Assembly (NCBI GenBank): GCA_025056305.1
Contig: JANWWJ010000002.1
Span: 1-64,000 of the forward strand
Direction of reading: 5' to 3'
Length of the DNA: 64,000 nt
Source of the DNA: Chitinophagales bacterium
GTDB taxonomy: Bacteria > Bacteroidota > Bacteroidia > Chitinophagales > UBA10324
In this document: piece after piece, positions 9,104 through 17,821 of the stretch
Numbering within the stretch: position 1 is the first letter of the stretch
Layout of the letters: the number at the start of each line of letters is the position of its first letter
Made by a program: the position numbers and the translations under genes
The notes under the pieces: model-generated
Databases searched by the model: none
What the model was told of the DNA's origin: nothing
The model's input: the letters and a program-made list of their open reading frames with translations, nothing else

Positions 9104-9535
9104 ATGTTTAACACGAGTAACGACAAAAGTGCTGGCCGTGCCTCAGGACCTGCAGTGGGAAATCAGCCCGCCATCAACATCATCGGTTCTGGTACTCAGA
9201 TCGAAGGTGAAATCAAGTCGGAAAGTGATATCCGAATAGATGGCAAGGTGAAGGGAACCGTTACCTCCAAAGCCAAGATTGTTGTAGGAAGTACCGGCAT
9301 GATTGATGGTGATTTAAACTGCGAGAATGCCGACATCTCCGGTAAGGTATTTGGAAAAGTCGAGGTTACTGACCTGCTTTTTCTGAAGAGCACCGGTTAT
9401 TTGGAAGGCGACATCATTACCGGCAAGCTGGTGGTTGAAGCCGGAGCTCGCTTTACCGGCTCATGCAAGATGGGCGTCAAGGAAATGAAGCCCAGTGAAA
9501 AAGCGCCATCAGCCCTTCAGAAAGAAGCCATCTGA
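9104..9535 (+). CDS. Bactofilin (polymer-forming cytoskeletal protein)
   Basis: A 143-residue protein with the bactofilin beta-helix, recognisable from the repeating short strands and glycines in about residues 25-120 (IGSGTQIEGEI, IDGKVKGTV, GMIDGDLNC). Both termini are disordered. Bactofilins assemble without nucleotides into filaments under the membrane and recruit cell-wall enzymes. The preferred start is the ATG at 9104. A TTG at 9062 would add 14 residues. Its end overlaps the AtpZ gene by 41 bases. The peptidase partner lies immediately upstream. Confidence 0.9.
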   Translation: MFNTSNDKSAGRASGPAVGNQPAINIIGSGTQIEGEIKSESDIRIDGKVKGTVTSKAKIVVGSTGMIDGDLNCENADISGKVFGKVEVTDLLFLKSTGYLEGDIITGKLVVEAGARFTGSCKMGVKEMKPSEKAPSALQKEAI

Positions 9536-9767
9536 ACGGAAACCAATCCCAAGCAGTCAGAAATCGTGGCCGCAGTTGAGCGGCTATGCGCGTTATTTCC
9601 ATCTGATTTACCTGATGGCCGGCAGTATCGCCGTGTTTTTTGGCTGTGGCTATTTGCTAGATAAGTTGTTGCGGCTTTCTGTTCCTGTATTTAAGGTAAT
9701 CCTCTCTTTTGCCGGCGTAGTGGTTGCGCTTTACTTGGTGTATCGAGAACTAAACCGTAAGAATTAA
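9495..9767 (+). CDS. AtpZ/AtpI family protein
   Basis: A 90-residue protein with a basic N-terminus and two membrane helices (about 36-54 and 64-83) separated by a short loop with GYLLDKLL, matching the small AtpZ/AtpI family that normally precedes F-type ATP synthase genes. It starts at a GTG inside the bactofilin gene. The stop overlaps the next start (TAATG), so it is coupled to that gene. The usual companions atpB, atpE and atpF do not follow. Confidence 0.75.
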   Translation: MKKRHQPFRKKPSERKPIPSSQKSWPQLSGYARYFHLIYLMAGSIAVFFGCGYLLDKLLRLSVPVFKVILSFAGVVVALYLVYRELNRKN

Positions 9768-10165
9768 TGAGGCGGTTTTTTCTTAGGCTCTTCGGCTTAT
9801 TTGTATTACTGAGCGGGATTGCTGCGTTGGCCGCTCTTGCTTTGGGATGGGCACACCCCGCTATTCGCCTTTGTTGGTGGGCCTTGATATTTTTTCTATT
9901 CATCACTGCACTTACGGGCTGGATGGGATTGCGTGCCTTGCACCAATCGGCCCGGGGGTTCGTGACTTCGGTCAGCCTGATGGTAACGGCAAAATTGCTG
10001 GGTTCAGCACTGTTTGTGGCGTTGTATGCCTGGCTGACCAAGCCGCAGTCGCCTATGTTCATAATTCCGTTTTTTATCTTATATATTTTCTTCACTGTAT
10101 TTGAAATTCGCGAGCTGATTATTGCACAAAAGCGTGTTGACTCCGCTGCAGCCCATAAGTCATGA
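9767..10165 (+). CDS. AtpI-like four-helix membrane protein
   Basis: A 132-residue hydrophobic protein with four predicted helices (roughly 5-27, 32-52, 68-88 and 95-115) and a short charged tail. It resembles the ATP synthase subunit I-like protein that Bacteroidota place between atpZ and atpB. The family call rests on topology and position more than on a motif. The start overlaps the AtpZ stop by one base. Confidence 0.6.
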   Translation: MRRFFLRLFGLFVLLSGIAALAALALGWAHPAIRLCWWALIFFLFITALTGWMGLRALHQSARGFVTSVSLMVTAKLLGSALFVALYAWLTKPQSPMFIIPFFILYIFFTVFEIRELIIAQKRVDSAAAHKS

Positions 10166-10781
10166 ATGCCACCCTCTTGCCCGTTATCTGCCTCAAGAAG
10201 CCGTTGAAGTAATTGCGCGCTGGCAACAACAGTATCGCGTGCGCATTTTGGTTAGCCGACCCCTGAAACACGCCTGGGGCATGTACTATCCGCCCCAGGG
10301 CAAACGCGGCCATTGCATTCGCATCAACAACAATCTGAACCGATATGCTTTTCTGATCACATTGGTACATGAAATGGCTCATTTGACTGCCGGCCTGCGC
10401 TACGGACCCCATATTGCACCGCACGGCCGCGAGTGGAAACAAGAGTTGCGAAGGTTAATGGAAGAATTCCGTGGCCGAAGACTGTTTCCCCGCGCCATTA
10501 CTGAAGCTTTTCGTCGGCATTTGGAACGGCCGCTTTATTCGCATTGTTGCGATCCGGTGCTGATGCAGGCGCTAAGCCGTTACGATACCCATAAAGGTGT
10601 TTTTTTGAACGACCTACCGCCGCAGGCAAGATTTCGTTATGAAGAAAGTAGCTTTCAAGTGCTGCGACGCCTCAAGCGACGGATTCTGTGCTTGAGCCTT
10701 ACCGATCGCCGGCATTACGTTTTTGAACCATATGTGGTGGTTTGCCCACTGGGTATCAGCGCCGACAATTGTTCCACATAA
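10134..10781 (+). CDS. SprT-like zinc metallopeptidase
   Basis: A protein of about 215 residues with a zinc-binding HEMAH motif (residues 79-83 from the GTG start) and a third ligand candidate in HGREW (His97), the SprT/WSS1-like pattern. SprT-like proteins in other organisms include DNA-protein crosslink proteases, but bacterial members are little studied. No ATG is in frame. Candidate starts are TTG 10122, GTG 10134 and TTG 10137, all inside the AtpI-like gene. The 3' end overlaps the convergent DNA glycosylase gene by 67 bases. Confidence 0.75.
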   Translation: MLTPLQPISHECHPLARYLPQEAVEVIARWQQQYRVRILVSRPLKHAWGMYYPPQGKRGHCIRINNNLNRYAFLITLVHEMAHLTAGLRYGPHIAPHGREWKQELRRLMEEFRGRRLFPRAITEAFRRHLERPLYSHCCDPVLMQALSRYDTHKGVFLNDLPPQARFRYEESSFQVLRRLKRRILCLSLTDRRHYVFEPYVVVCPLGISADNCST

Positions 10782-11434
10782 CGATTTACGAAGTGCGACA
10801 GGTGTCGGCGCCGGTATTGCATGATAAACCTCGGATGTTCCAAAGCCAGCAGCCGCTCGAACCACCGGTACTTGTCGTTAAGCCGTTGAGCCATTCTAAA
10901 ATTTTTATCTCCACCCAACACCACGAAAACATCGCGCCGCACGCCTAACTGAACTTGTTTCATAAACGTTTTTTCTATAAATTCGGACACGGCCTGCAAC
11001 AACCGCGGATCATCGTAGTAATTGTAGTTGCGGCCGTTGCGCAAGAAACCCAGCGGACAAAGGGCTGTAAGGAAAAATGTTTGAAAAAACCGAGAAGCTC
11101 CGCCCATATGCTCGATAACTCGATAGATGAATGAACTGGACAGTTCCTGCCGCTTTTTAAGTCGGTGATCGATATCGCAATGATGTCTCAATGCAACAGG
11201 GTCGGTGAACGAAATGCCGGTAAGTCCACCTCCGTAGCGGCCCGGATTAATTCCTGCAATCAGCACACGGGGATTATCATCATCATAGTAACGAAACAAA
11301 AATGCCTGAACGGCTTCCATTACGGCAGCATCGCAGTACGGATTAATAATTTTTATATGAAGAGAGGCCGGTATGATGGGCTGGTCCTGCGCCAGAGTTT
11401 GAAAAAAATGGAAGGCTCGTTGCGCAAAACTCAT
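10715..11434 (-). CDS. SMUG2-type uracil-DNA glycosylase family protein
   Basis: A 239-residue protein of the uracil-DNA glycosylase superfamily, closest by eye to the SMUG2 group. The active-site loop reads AGINPGRYGGG, followed by FTDP, and the second catalytic loop has the EHPRF segment near the end. Such enzymes excise uracil or related damaged bases to start base excision repair. I chose the ATG at 11434, because the extension to 11527 has no family similarity. It converges on the SprT-like gene with overlapping 3' ends. Confidence 0.85.
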   Translation of the reverse strand: MSFAQRAFHFFQTLAQDQPIIPASLHIKIINPYCDAAVMEAVQAFLFRYYDDDNPRVLIAGINPGRYGGGLTGISFTDPVALRHHCDIDHRLKKRQELSSSFIYRVIEHMGGASRFFQTFFLTALCPLGFLRNGRNYNYYDDPRLLQAVSEFIEKTFMKQVQLGVRRDVFVVLGGDKNFRMAQRLNDKYRWFERLLALEHPRFIMQYRRRHLSHFVNRYVEQLSALIPSGQTTTYGSKT

Positions 11435-11560
11435 GCTCTTTGGGCTATGTTCATCGTACCTAAAGCACCGAAACCTTGGGCAGGGTAAACCACATGGAAA
11501 AATTTTAAGGTAGAAGGTTCCATTCAAAGGGCCAGGACAAATCCTTTGAATCGACGTTTG

Positions 11561-13345
11561 TCATAAACGATAACCCATATCGGCAATAAGGCGCGCAGCG
11601 ATCCTTCGGCGTGCTGCTTTACGATTGAATCCTTCGGCCCGCGTGAAGCGGCGTAAACCCAGTTGCAACAGTTTCTGTTCATCTCCTTCGGCGAAGGCTT
11701 CTATGGCATTACGTCCCCAGATGGCGATCTGATCTAATGCATCGTTGAGAAAGACGCGTACAATATCTTCCTGAACAGCAACGGGTAAAGCGCTTTGCTG
11801 CAGCTTTTGAAGCCGCAACAGAGCAGATTCGGCCAAATAAATTGTGGCCAATATATCGGCACAACACATCACGATTTCCTGCTCCTGCTCGAGCTGTTCG
11901 CGAAGCCGCAAGGCAGCACTACCGGCTACAAGCAGAAAAGCTTTTTTCATGTTTTGCACTTGCTGCAGCTCCAGGCCATAAGGATGATCCGATTCTGATG
12001 CAGAGAGGGCAGGCAATTCCATTAATTCCTTCTGTATGGCCATAGCTGGTGTCATCAAGTCAATGCGGCCTTTCAGCGCACGTTTGAGCAACATGTCTAT
12101 CGAGAGCAGTCGGTTGATTTCATTCGTTCCTTCGAAGATGCGGTTGATACGCGCATCGCGGTAGGCCCGTGCAGGCACGGCCTCTTCGCTAAAGCCCATG
12201 CCGCCGTGGATCTGTACACATTCATCAACCACATAGTCCAACATTTCTGAAGCGGTCACTTTGAGCAAGGCACATTCGATGGCATATTCTTCAGCTGCAC
12301 CCATGAGGGCCTCAGGGTATGGTCGTTGCTCCGCCAGCAACTGTTGCTTTTTTCGCTCTATGTCAAAAGCGGCTCGATAAACAGCGCTTTCGTTCACCCA
12401 AGTCAGAATAGCTTGTTGGGCCAACTTATGCTGGATGGCACCGAAGTTGCAAATGGGTTGCTGAAACTGATGGCGCTGACAAGCGTACTGGACCGAAAGT
12501 TCGGTAAGCCACTTTGCAGACGAAACCGCTGCAGCAGCCAGCCTGTGCCGGCCCATGTTGAGCACGTTGAAAGCAATCAGATGACCTTTACCTATAGGGC
12601 CCAAAACATTCTTGGCAGGTACTTTTACGTCTTGAAAAAAAATCTGACGGGTGGAAGAGCCCTTAATGCCCATCTTTTTTTCTTCCGCCCCTCTGACCAC
12701 ACCTTCAGTGTTTGCCTCTACGATAAAGGCAGTAAAGTCTTTTCCATCTACTTTAGCAAAGACGATGAACACATCTGCAAAACCACCATTTGTAATCCAC
12801 ATTTTCTGACCGTTGAGCAAAAAATAGCTGCCGTCAAGAGAGCGCGTGGCAGTGCTTCGAGCACCGAGGGCATCGCTTCCGCTGCCGGGCTCGGTGAGGC
12901 AATAGGCCGCTTTGAGTTCACCGGTAACCATGCGAGGCAAGTACTTGCGTTTCTGCTGCTCGGTGCCGTAGTACAATATGGGCAGCATGCCAATGCCATT
13001 GTGTGCCAGGATCGTTACAGCCATGGAACCCACAAAACCAAAAGCTTCGGTCATAAACGTGGTGGTGACGAAATCTTTTCCGAAGCCCCCGTATTGTTCC
13101 GGCACGGATGCTCCGAGCAGGCCCAGGGCACCAGCTTGTTCCAACAACCGCTCACTGAGTCCCGATTCTTGCTGCTCGATGCGGGCATGGAGTGGCATGA
13201 TTTCGTTCAGCGCAAAGGCACGCGCCATGTCGTAAATCATCTGCTGCTCCTCGCTTTTCTCTTCCGGTATGAAGATTTCGTCAGCACTACAGCTGCGCAA
13301 CAGAAATTCACCACCCTGAAGGGCAGCAGGTTTATTGACACTCAT
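11561..13345 (-). CDS. fadE: Acyl-CoA dehydrogenase (FadE type)
   Basis: A 594-residue FAD enzyme catalysing the first oxidation of fatty acyl-CoA. The core acyl-CoA dehydrogenase fold spans about residues 35-420, with the LTEPGSGSDA signature, WITNGG and the QIHGGMGFSEE motif. A helical C-terminal extension of about 150 residues makes it the long VLCAD/FadE form, the same length as the Bacillus subtilis FadE that I recall. It is the last gene of the operon fadN-fadA-DinB-fadE, starting 8 bases after the DinB gene. Electrons probably pass to an electron-transfer flavoprotein encoded elsewhere. Confidence 0.94.
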   Translation of the reverse strand: MSVNKPAALQGGEFLLRSCSADEIFIPEEKSEEQQMIYDMARAFALNEIMPLHARIEQQESGLSERLLEQAGALGLLGASVPEQYGGFGKDFVTTTFMTEAFGFVGSMAVTILAHNGIGMLPILYYGTEQQKRKYLPRMVTGELKAAYCLTEPGSGSDALGARSTATRSLDGSYFLLNGQKMWITNGGFADVFIVFAKVDGKDFTAFIVEANTEGVVRGAEEKKMGIKGSSTRQIFFQDVKVPAKNVLGPIGKGHLIAFNVLNMGRHRLAAAAVSSAKWLTELSVQYACQRHQFQQPICNFGAIQHKLAQQAILTWVNESAVYRAAFDIERKKQQLLAEQRPYPEALMGAAEEYAIECALLKVTASEMLDYVVDECVQIHGGMGFSEEAVPARAYRDARINRIFEGTNEINRLLSIDMLLKRALKGRIDLMTPAMAIQKELMELPALSASESDHPYGLELQQVQNMKKAFLLVAGSAALRLREQLEQEQEIVMCCADILATIYLAESALLRLQKLQQSALPVAVQEDIVRVFLNDALDQIAIWGRNAIEAFAEGDEQKLLQLGLRRFTRAEGFNRKAARRRIAARLIADMGYRL

Positions 13346-13353
13346 GCATTAAC

Positions 13354-13983
13354 TTATTTTTTATGCTTTTTTCTCTCTGAACGAGGAACATTTCGTTCGG
13401 GCGTGGCTCTGCTCCTCAAAGATTTTGCTGCCTCGATCTCTTTCTGTTCTTGGGGTACCACCCGCTCAATATGGGCGTAATGATGCTGGCAATGCCAGGC
13501 GTACATGGCCAATAATTCATATAAGGTATGCATCTTCATGTGATGAGGGTGAAAAAAGGTGCGGCGAAACATTTGCTCATCCATGGCTTTGAGCAAAACC
13601 ACCCAACGATGATGCAGTGCCTCTAATAAACTCAAGGATATGTTGACGGGCAAGGTTTTGGCGTCGAGCAATTCTGCCCACGCCATTTCATTGTATGGTT
13701 TTATCGTAGGAAGCTGTTCGGTAAGAGTCATCTTGAAACGGATGTATGCATTCATGTGGGCATCGGCCAGGTGATGTACCACCTGGCGCACAGTCCATCC
13801 GCCGGGGCGGTACCGCAGATCCATCTGATCTTCCCGAAATCGACTCAGCAACTGAGCCAAACGCATGGGAAATTTTTCTATGGTTTCTATCATCGCTGCT
13901 ACCTCTTCGTTGCTCAAAGGGTCGCGGTAAACGAAACGACCAATGGGATATTGATCCTGTTCGGATGCGGATGGCTCACTCAT
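13354..13983 (-). CDS. DinB/YfiT family putative metal-dependent hydrolase
   Basis: A 209-residue four-helix-bundle protein of the DinB superfamily, closest to Bacillus YfiT. It opens with YPIGRF and carries VVHHLADAHMN and a WHCQHHYAHI motif that together provide the histidine metal site. YfiT-like proteins include bacillithiol S-transferases and metal hydrolases, but the substrate here is unknown. The last 30 residues are basic and probably disordered. It sits inside the beta-oxidation operon between fadA and fadE, where B. subtilis has no gene. Confidence 0.82.
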   Translation of the reverse strand: MSEPSASEQDQYPIGRFVYRDPLSNEEVAAMIETIEKFPMRLAQLLSRFREDQMDLRYRPGGWTVRQVVHHLADAHMNAYIRFKMTLTEQLPTIKPYNEMAWAELLDAKTLPVNISLSLLEALHHRWVVLLKAMDEQMFRRTFFHPHHMKMHTLYELLAMYAWHCQHHYAHIERVVPQEQKEIEAAKSLRSRATPERNVPRSERKKHKK

Positions 13984-14047
13984 TGTCGGGAATCAATCAA
14001 ACAAATTTAACCAAACCAGCCATCCAAGCCTGAACCAGATTGTTGCT

Positions 14048-15223
14048 TTAAGAAAAAACTTCAAAAACAGCCGCGATTCCCTGCCCCCCGCCAATACAGG
14101 CTGTAACCAAAGCATACTTCTGATTTTGACGTTGTGCTTGGCGAACCGCCTTAATCGTGAGCACTGCTCCAGTGCAGCCCAAAGGATGCCCTAGGGCAAT
14201 GGCTCCACCGTTTGGATTGACCCGTTCCGGATCGAGGTCCAAAGCCTTCATCACGGCCAATGCCTGGCATGCAAAAGCTTCGTTGAGCTCGATAACCCCG
14301 ACGTCCTGCAGTCGGATGCCGCTACGTTTCAGGGCTCGTGGCACTGCTTCTACCGGTCCCATGCCCATTAAACGCGGATGAACTCCTGCACTGACGCACG
14401 TCACCAGGCGCGCCCACGGCTTTACATTCAGCTTTTTAACCATCGCTTCACTGAGCACAACAACAAAAGCTGCTCCATCTGATGTTTGCGAAGCGTTGCC
14501 GGCAGTGACCTGACCGTCTTGCCGAAAAACCGGGGGCAGTTTGCTCAGCGCTTCTAAACTGGTATCTGGCCGCGGGCCTTCGTCTTCACACACTACTGTA
14601 CGATGAATTGTTCTGTGGTTTTTTTCTACCGTGATTTCCTCAACGGTTACCGGCACAATCTCTTGTTGAAAATAGCCGGCCGATCGAGCAGCCAAAGCGC
14701 GCCGATGCGAGGCAAGGGCAAAGGCATCCGACTCTTCCCTCGTTATGCGGTGTTCTTGTGCTACTTCCTCAGCCGTCAAACCCATGCTGAGAAAATATTC
14801 TGCGTGATCGTCGGCCAAGGTAAAGTTGGGCGCTGTTTTCCATCCCATGGTTGGCACCAACGACATGCTTTCGGCGCCACCGGCAATGATGCAGTCGGCC
14901 ATACCGCATTTGATTTTTGCAGTGGCCAACGCTATGGCTTCAAGACCTGAGCCGCAATAGCGGTTGATGGTTACGCCTGGGACTTCGATTGCTAAACTGC
15001 GCAGAGCGATCCAGCGAGCCATCTGCAGGCCTTGCTCTGCTTCCGGCACTGCCGTGCCTACGATGACGTCGTCCACTGCAGTGGGGGTTAGGCCTGAAAC
15101 CTGTTTCACCAACGATTCAATAACGACCACGGCCAAATCGTCGGGCCGAACATGGCGAAAAGCTCCTTTTTTGGCCTTTCCTATCGCCGTCCGCAGGCCC
15201 GCAACCACATATGCTTCTTGCAT
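14048..15223 (-). CDS. fadA: Acetyl-CoA acyltransferase (3-ketoacyl-CoA thiolase)
   Basis: A 391-residue thiolase that cleaves 3-ketoacyl-CoA with CoA to acetyl-CoA plus a shortened acyl-CoA. The nucleophile is Cys90 in INRYCGSG. NPNGGAIALGHPLG gives the catalytic His, and the second cysteine is in the ACIGGGQG segment near the C-terminus. It lies 59 bases downstream of the fadN-type gene and is the second gene of the operon. Length and motifs are normal for a degradative thiolase. Confidence 0.95.
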   Translation of the reverse strand: MQEAYVVAGLRTAIGKAKKGAFRHVRPDDLAVVVIESLVKQVSGLTPTAVDDVIVGTAVPEAEQGLQMARWIALRSLAIEVPGVTINRYCGSGLEAIALATAKIKCGMADCIIAGGAESMSLVPTMGWKTAPNFTLADDHAEYFLSMGLTAEEVAQEHRITREESDAFALASHRRALAARSAGYFQQEIVPVTVEEITVEKNHRTIHRTVVCEDEGPRPDTSLEALSKLPPVFRQDGQVTAGNASQTSDGAAFVVVLSEAMVKKLNVKPWARLVTCVSAGVHPRLMGMGPVEAVPRALKRSGIRLQDVGVIELNEAFACQALAVMKALDLDPERVNPNGGAIALGHPLGCTGAVLTIKAVRQAQRQNQKYALVTACIGGGQGIAAVFEVFS

Positions 15224-15282
15224 AGTTTTTTTTATTATTCGTTTTATTTGAAATCTGTTTTGAACATTCGCTACATTGCTTT

Positions 15283-17661
15283 TTAATTACGCAAGGGCTT
15301 GCCCGTGTTCAAGATGCTCTGCATACGTTCCATCGACTTGCGCGTTGTCACTAAACTCAGGAACGCTTCCCGTTCCAAATCGAGCAAGTATTGCTCGCTG
15401 ACCGATGTTGTGGCTGTGAGGTCACCTCCACACAGGACATAGGCGAGCTTGCGGGCGATGAGGCGATCGTGCTCGGAGGCATATTTGCCATAAACCATGG
15501 TTTCAATGCCGGCATATAGGGCTGCCAAAACAGTGCGCCCTGCAACGCGTATATCTTGACGCGGTTGCGCACGCACGTAACCCCGCCGCACCAGCTCCAG
15601 TACTCGCTGTTTTGCTTCAAAAAGCTGGCGTTTCCGATTCATGCAATAAAGGTCAATGCCTACACGAAGCAAGCCCATTTCAAAGGCTTCCTCAGCACTG
15701 CCCGATACCTTGCCCATGGCGGTGTTGGTAAAAAAACGTTGAACGATGGGCAGTTCGGGAATGCCATCGGTAAAAGCATCTGATGCACGAACGGCCAACT
15801 CTTTGGTGCCCCCTCCTGCCGGAATGATTCCTACGCCCACTTCCACCAAACCCATGTAGGTTTCCGCAGCGGCCACTACGGAGTCGGCATGCAGCGCCAA
15901 TTCACATCCACCACCCAAGGTGAGCTGGTGTGGAGCTACCACGACCGGCACCGCGGAATACCGAAGGCGCATCGAGGTTTGCTGAAAAAGCCGACACGCC
16001 CGCTCCAGTTCATCGTAATCTTGTTCCATTGCCAACATGAGGATGAGGGCCAGATTGGCTCCGGCACTAAAATTTTCTCCCTGATTGCTGATGACCAATC
16101 CCTCGAAGTTCTGCTCTGCAAGCTCAATGGCTTTGTTCACGCCTTCCAGTACCTCGCTGCCGATGGTGTTCATCTTGGTGTTCCACTCCAGATTGACCAC
16201 CCCATCGCCCAAGTCTACAAGTCGGCAGGCACTATTACGCCACACCTCATGATCGGAACGATGTTCCAAAACGATCAGGTGCTCTGATCCCGTCACCGGC
16301 CGGTAATCCTGTGTGCTGACGTCGTAGCAATAGCGTTTCGATTGCTCGAAGCGGTAAAACGATTCATGCCCACGACGCAACAGCTCGTCCACCCATTCAG
16401 CGGGCGTGAAGTGGAAGGCCTCCATAGCTGCCCGGACCTGCCGGATTCCAAGGGCTTCCCACGCGGCAAAGGGGCCGTGCTGCCAGCCAAAACCCGCTTG
16501 CATGGCTGCGTCAACCCAATACAACTCATCGCTGATTTCCGGAATGCGCCGACTAACATATGCAAATAACCCATAAAAAAATTTTCTATAAAAATCAGCT
16601 GCTTTATCTGTGCCGGCTGTTGCCTGCTGCAATACCTGCTGCCAAGAAGCTGCCCGTTTCATCGCCTCCACCGTCGCAAACGAGGGTTTAGGCTTTAGGC
16701 TATACTGAAGGGTGTTCAAATCAACGGATGGATAGACGGTCAGGCCGTTTTGTTTTTCCTTGCGGTAAAAGCCCTGCCCCGTCTTGTCGCCCAGCCAGTT
16801 GTTGCGCACCATGTGTTCCAGCCATTGGGGAACTCGAAAGCGGTCGCGCGCCTCGTCGTGCGGGCAGCGCTCATATACCAAACGTGCGACCTGCACCAGC
16901 GTGTCCAGACCGATGATATCGGCTGTCCGAAAGGTGGCCGACTTTGGGCGACCAATCAAAGGTCCGGTAAGCAGATCGACTTCATCAACGGTAAGCCCTA
17001 ACTCTTCTGTGAGGTGAAAGATGTGCATGACGCTAAACACCCCAATGCGATTGGCAATAAAGGCCGGCGTGTCTTTGCATCGGACCGTTTCTTTACCCAA
17101 AAACAGCTCTCCGAAGTGCATCAATGTTTCGACCACATCAGGGCGCGTCTGAGGCGTAGGAATGATTTCCAACAACCGTAAATAGCGTGGAGGGTTGAAA
17201 AAGTGTGTACCACAGAAATGCTGCTGGAAATCGTGACTACGACCCTCCGCCAATAAATGGATGGGTATGGACGAAGTATTAGAAGAAACAATGGTTCCTT
17301 GCCTTCGGTACCGATCTACCTGATCGAAAAGTTGTCGCTTGATGTCGAGGTTTTCGACGATAGCTTCGATTACCCAGTCACACTCGGCAATGCGCGGCAT
17401 GTCATCGGAAAAATTGCCTGTAGTGATCAGGCGAAGCCTATGGTTGCTGAACAACGGGGCGGGCTTAGAACGAACCGAAGCCTGAAGGGCGTCGTTAACC
17501 AAACGGTTGCGCTGCTCTGAGGCAGATAAGGATTCCGCTGGTGCATCAGGCAGGCGGTCCAGAAGCAGGACGGCGAAGCCTGCATTTGCTAAATGACAGG
17601 CGATACGGCTGCCCATGATGCCCGCGCCCAGCACAGCTACTTTCTGTATTCTGCGTTTCAT
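15283..17661 (-). CDS. fadN: 3-hydroxyacyl-CoA dehydrogenase / enoyl-CoA hydratase (FadN type)
   Basis: A 792-residue bifunctional beta-oxidation enzyme. The 3-hydroxyacyl-CoA dehydrogenase part comes first, with the NAD-binding VLGAGIMGSRIA and SSNTSSIP motifs. The enoyl-CoA hydratase/crotonase part comes second, with GENFSAGANL and LTLGGGCELALHAD forming the oxyanion hole. This order is the reverse of E. coli FadB and matches B. subtilis FadN. Together with fadA and fadE downstream it carries out a full beta-oxidation round. A near-consensus promoter element, TACCTTTA, lies at 17680-17687, 18 bases before the ATG. Confidence 0.93.
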   Translation of the reverse strand: MKRRIQKVAVLGAGIMGSRIACHLANAGFAVLLLDRLPDAPAESLSASEQRNRLVNDALQASVRSKPAPLFSNHRLRLITTGNFSDDMPRIAECDWVIEAIVENLDIKRQLFDQVDRYRRQGTIVSSNTSSIPIHLLAEGRSHDFQQHFCGTHFFNPPRYLRLLEIIPTPQTRPDVVETLMHFGELFLGKETVRCKDTPAFIANRIGVFSVMHIFHLTEELGLTVDEVDLLTGPLIGRPKSATFRTADIIGLDTLVQVARLVYERCPHDEARDRFRVPQWLEHMVRNNWLGDKTGQGFYRKEKQNGLTVYPSVDLNTLQYSLKPKPSFATVEAMKRAASWQQVLQQATAGTDKAADFYRKFFYGLFAYVSRRIPEISDELYWVDAAMQAGFGWQHGPFAAWEALGIRQVRAAMEAFHFTPAEWVDELLRRGHESFYRFEQSKRYCYDVSTQDYRPVTGSEHLIVLEHRSDHEVWRNSACRLVDLGDGVVNLEWNTKMNTIGSEVLEGVNKAIELAEQNFEGLVISNQGENFSAGANLALILMLAMEQDYDELERACRLFQQTSMRLRYSAVPVVVAPHQLTLGGGCELALHADSVVAAAETYMGLVEVGVGIIPAGGGTKELAVRASDAFTDGIPELPIVQRFFTNTAMGKVSGSAEEAFEMGLLRVGIDLYCMNRKRQLFEAKQRVLELVRRGYVRAQPRQDIRVAGRTVLAALYAGIETMVYGKYASEHDRLIARKLAYVLCGGDLTATTSVSEQYLLDLEREAFLSLVTTRKSMERMQSILNTGKPLRN

Positions 17662-17679
17662 CTGTTTTGCTACAGCGCG

Positions 17680-17687
17680 TAAAGGTA
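17680..17687 (-). promoter_or_regulatory. Near-consensus -7 element (TACCTTTA) upstream of fadN
   Basis: One mismatch to TAnnTTTG on the minus strand, ending 18 bases before the fadN ATG. No clear -33 TTG or operator dyad was found next to it. Confidence 0.3.
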
Positions 17688-17821
17688 GTCAGCCTGCAAT
17701 GTTCACAATGGTTGTGGGGAATTGTCCTTTAGGCCAACCGAAAAGACCGCTTCTGTGTGTAACGTCGGCATTCTAGTCAAAACAAGCTGTCGTTAGGGTA
17801 TAGTTTGGCTTTCATACCTCG

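Noticed and set aside
9495-10165. Possible start of a complete F-type ATP synthase operon
   Set aside because: Only the AtpZ and AtpI-like genes are present; no atpB, atpE or later subunit follows.
12326-13480. A long open frame of 384 codons on the plus strand
   Set aside because: It lies entirely antisense to fadE and the DinB gene, which have clear family motifs. The plus-strand protein has no recognisable domain, so it is a by-product of codon bias.
15283-17661. Annotation as E. coli-type FadB
   Set aside because: The dehydrogenase domain precedes the hydratase domain, the opposite of FadB, which fits FadN.
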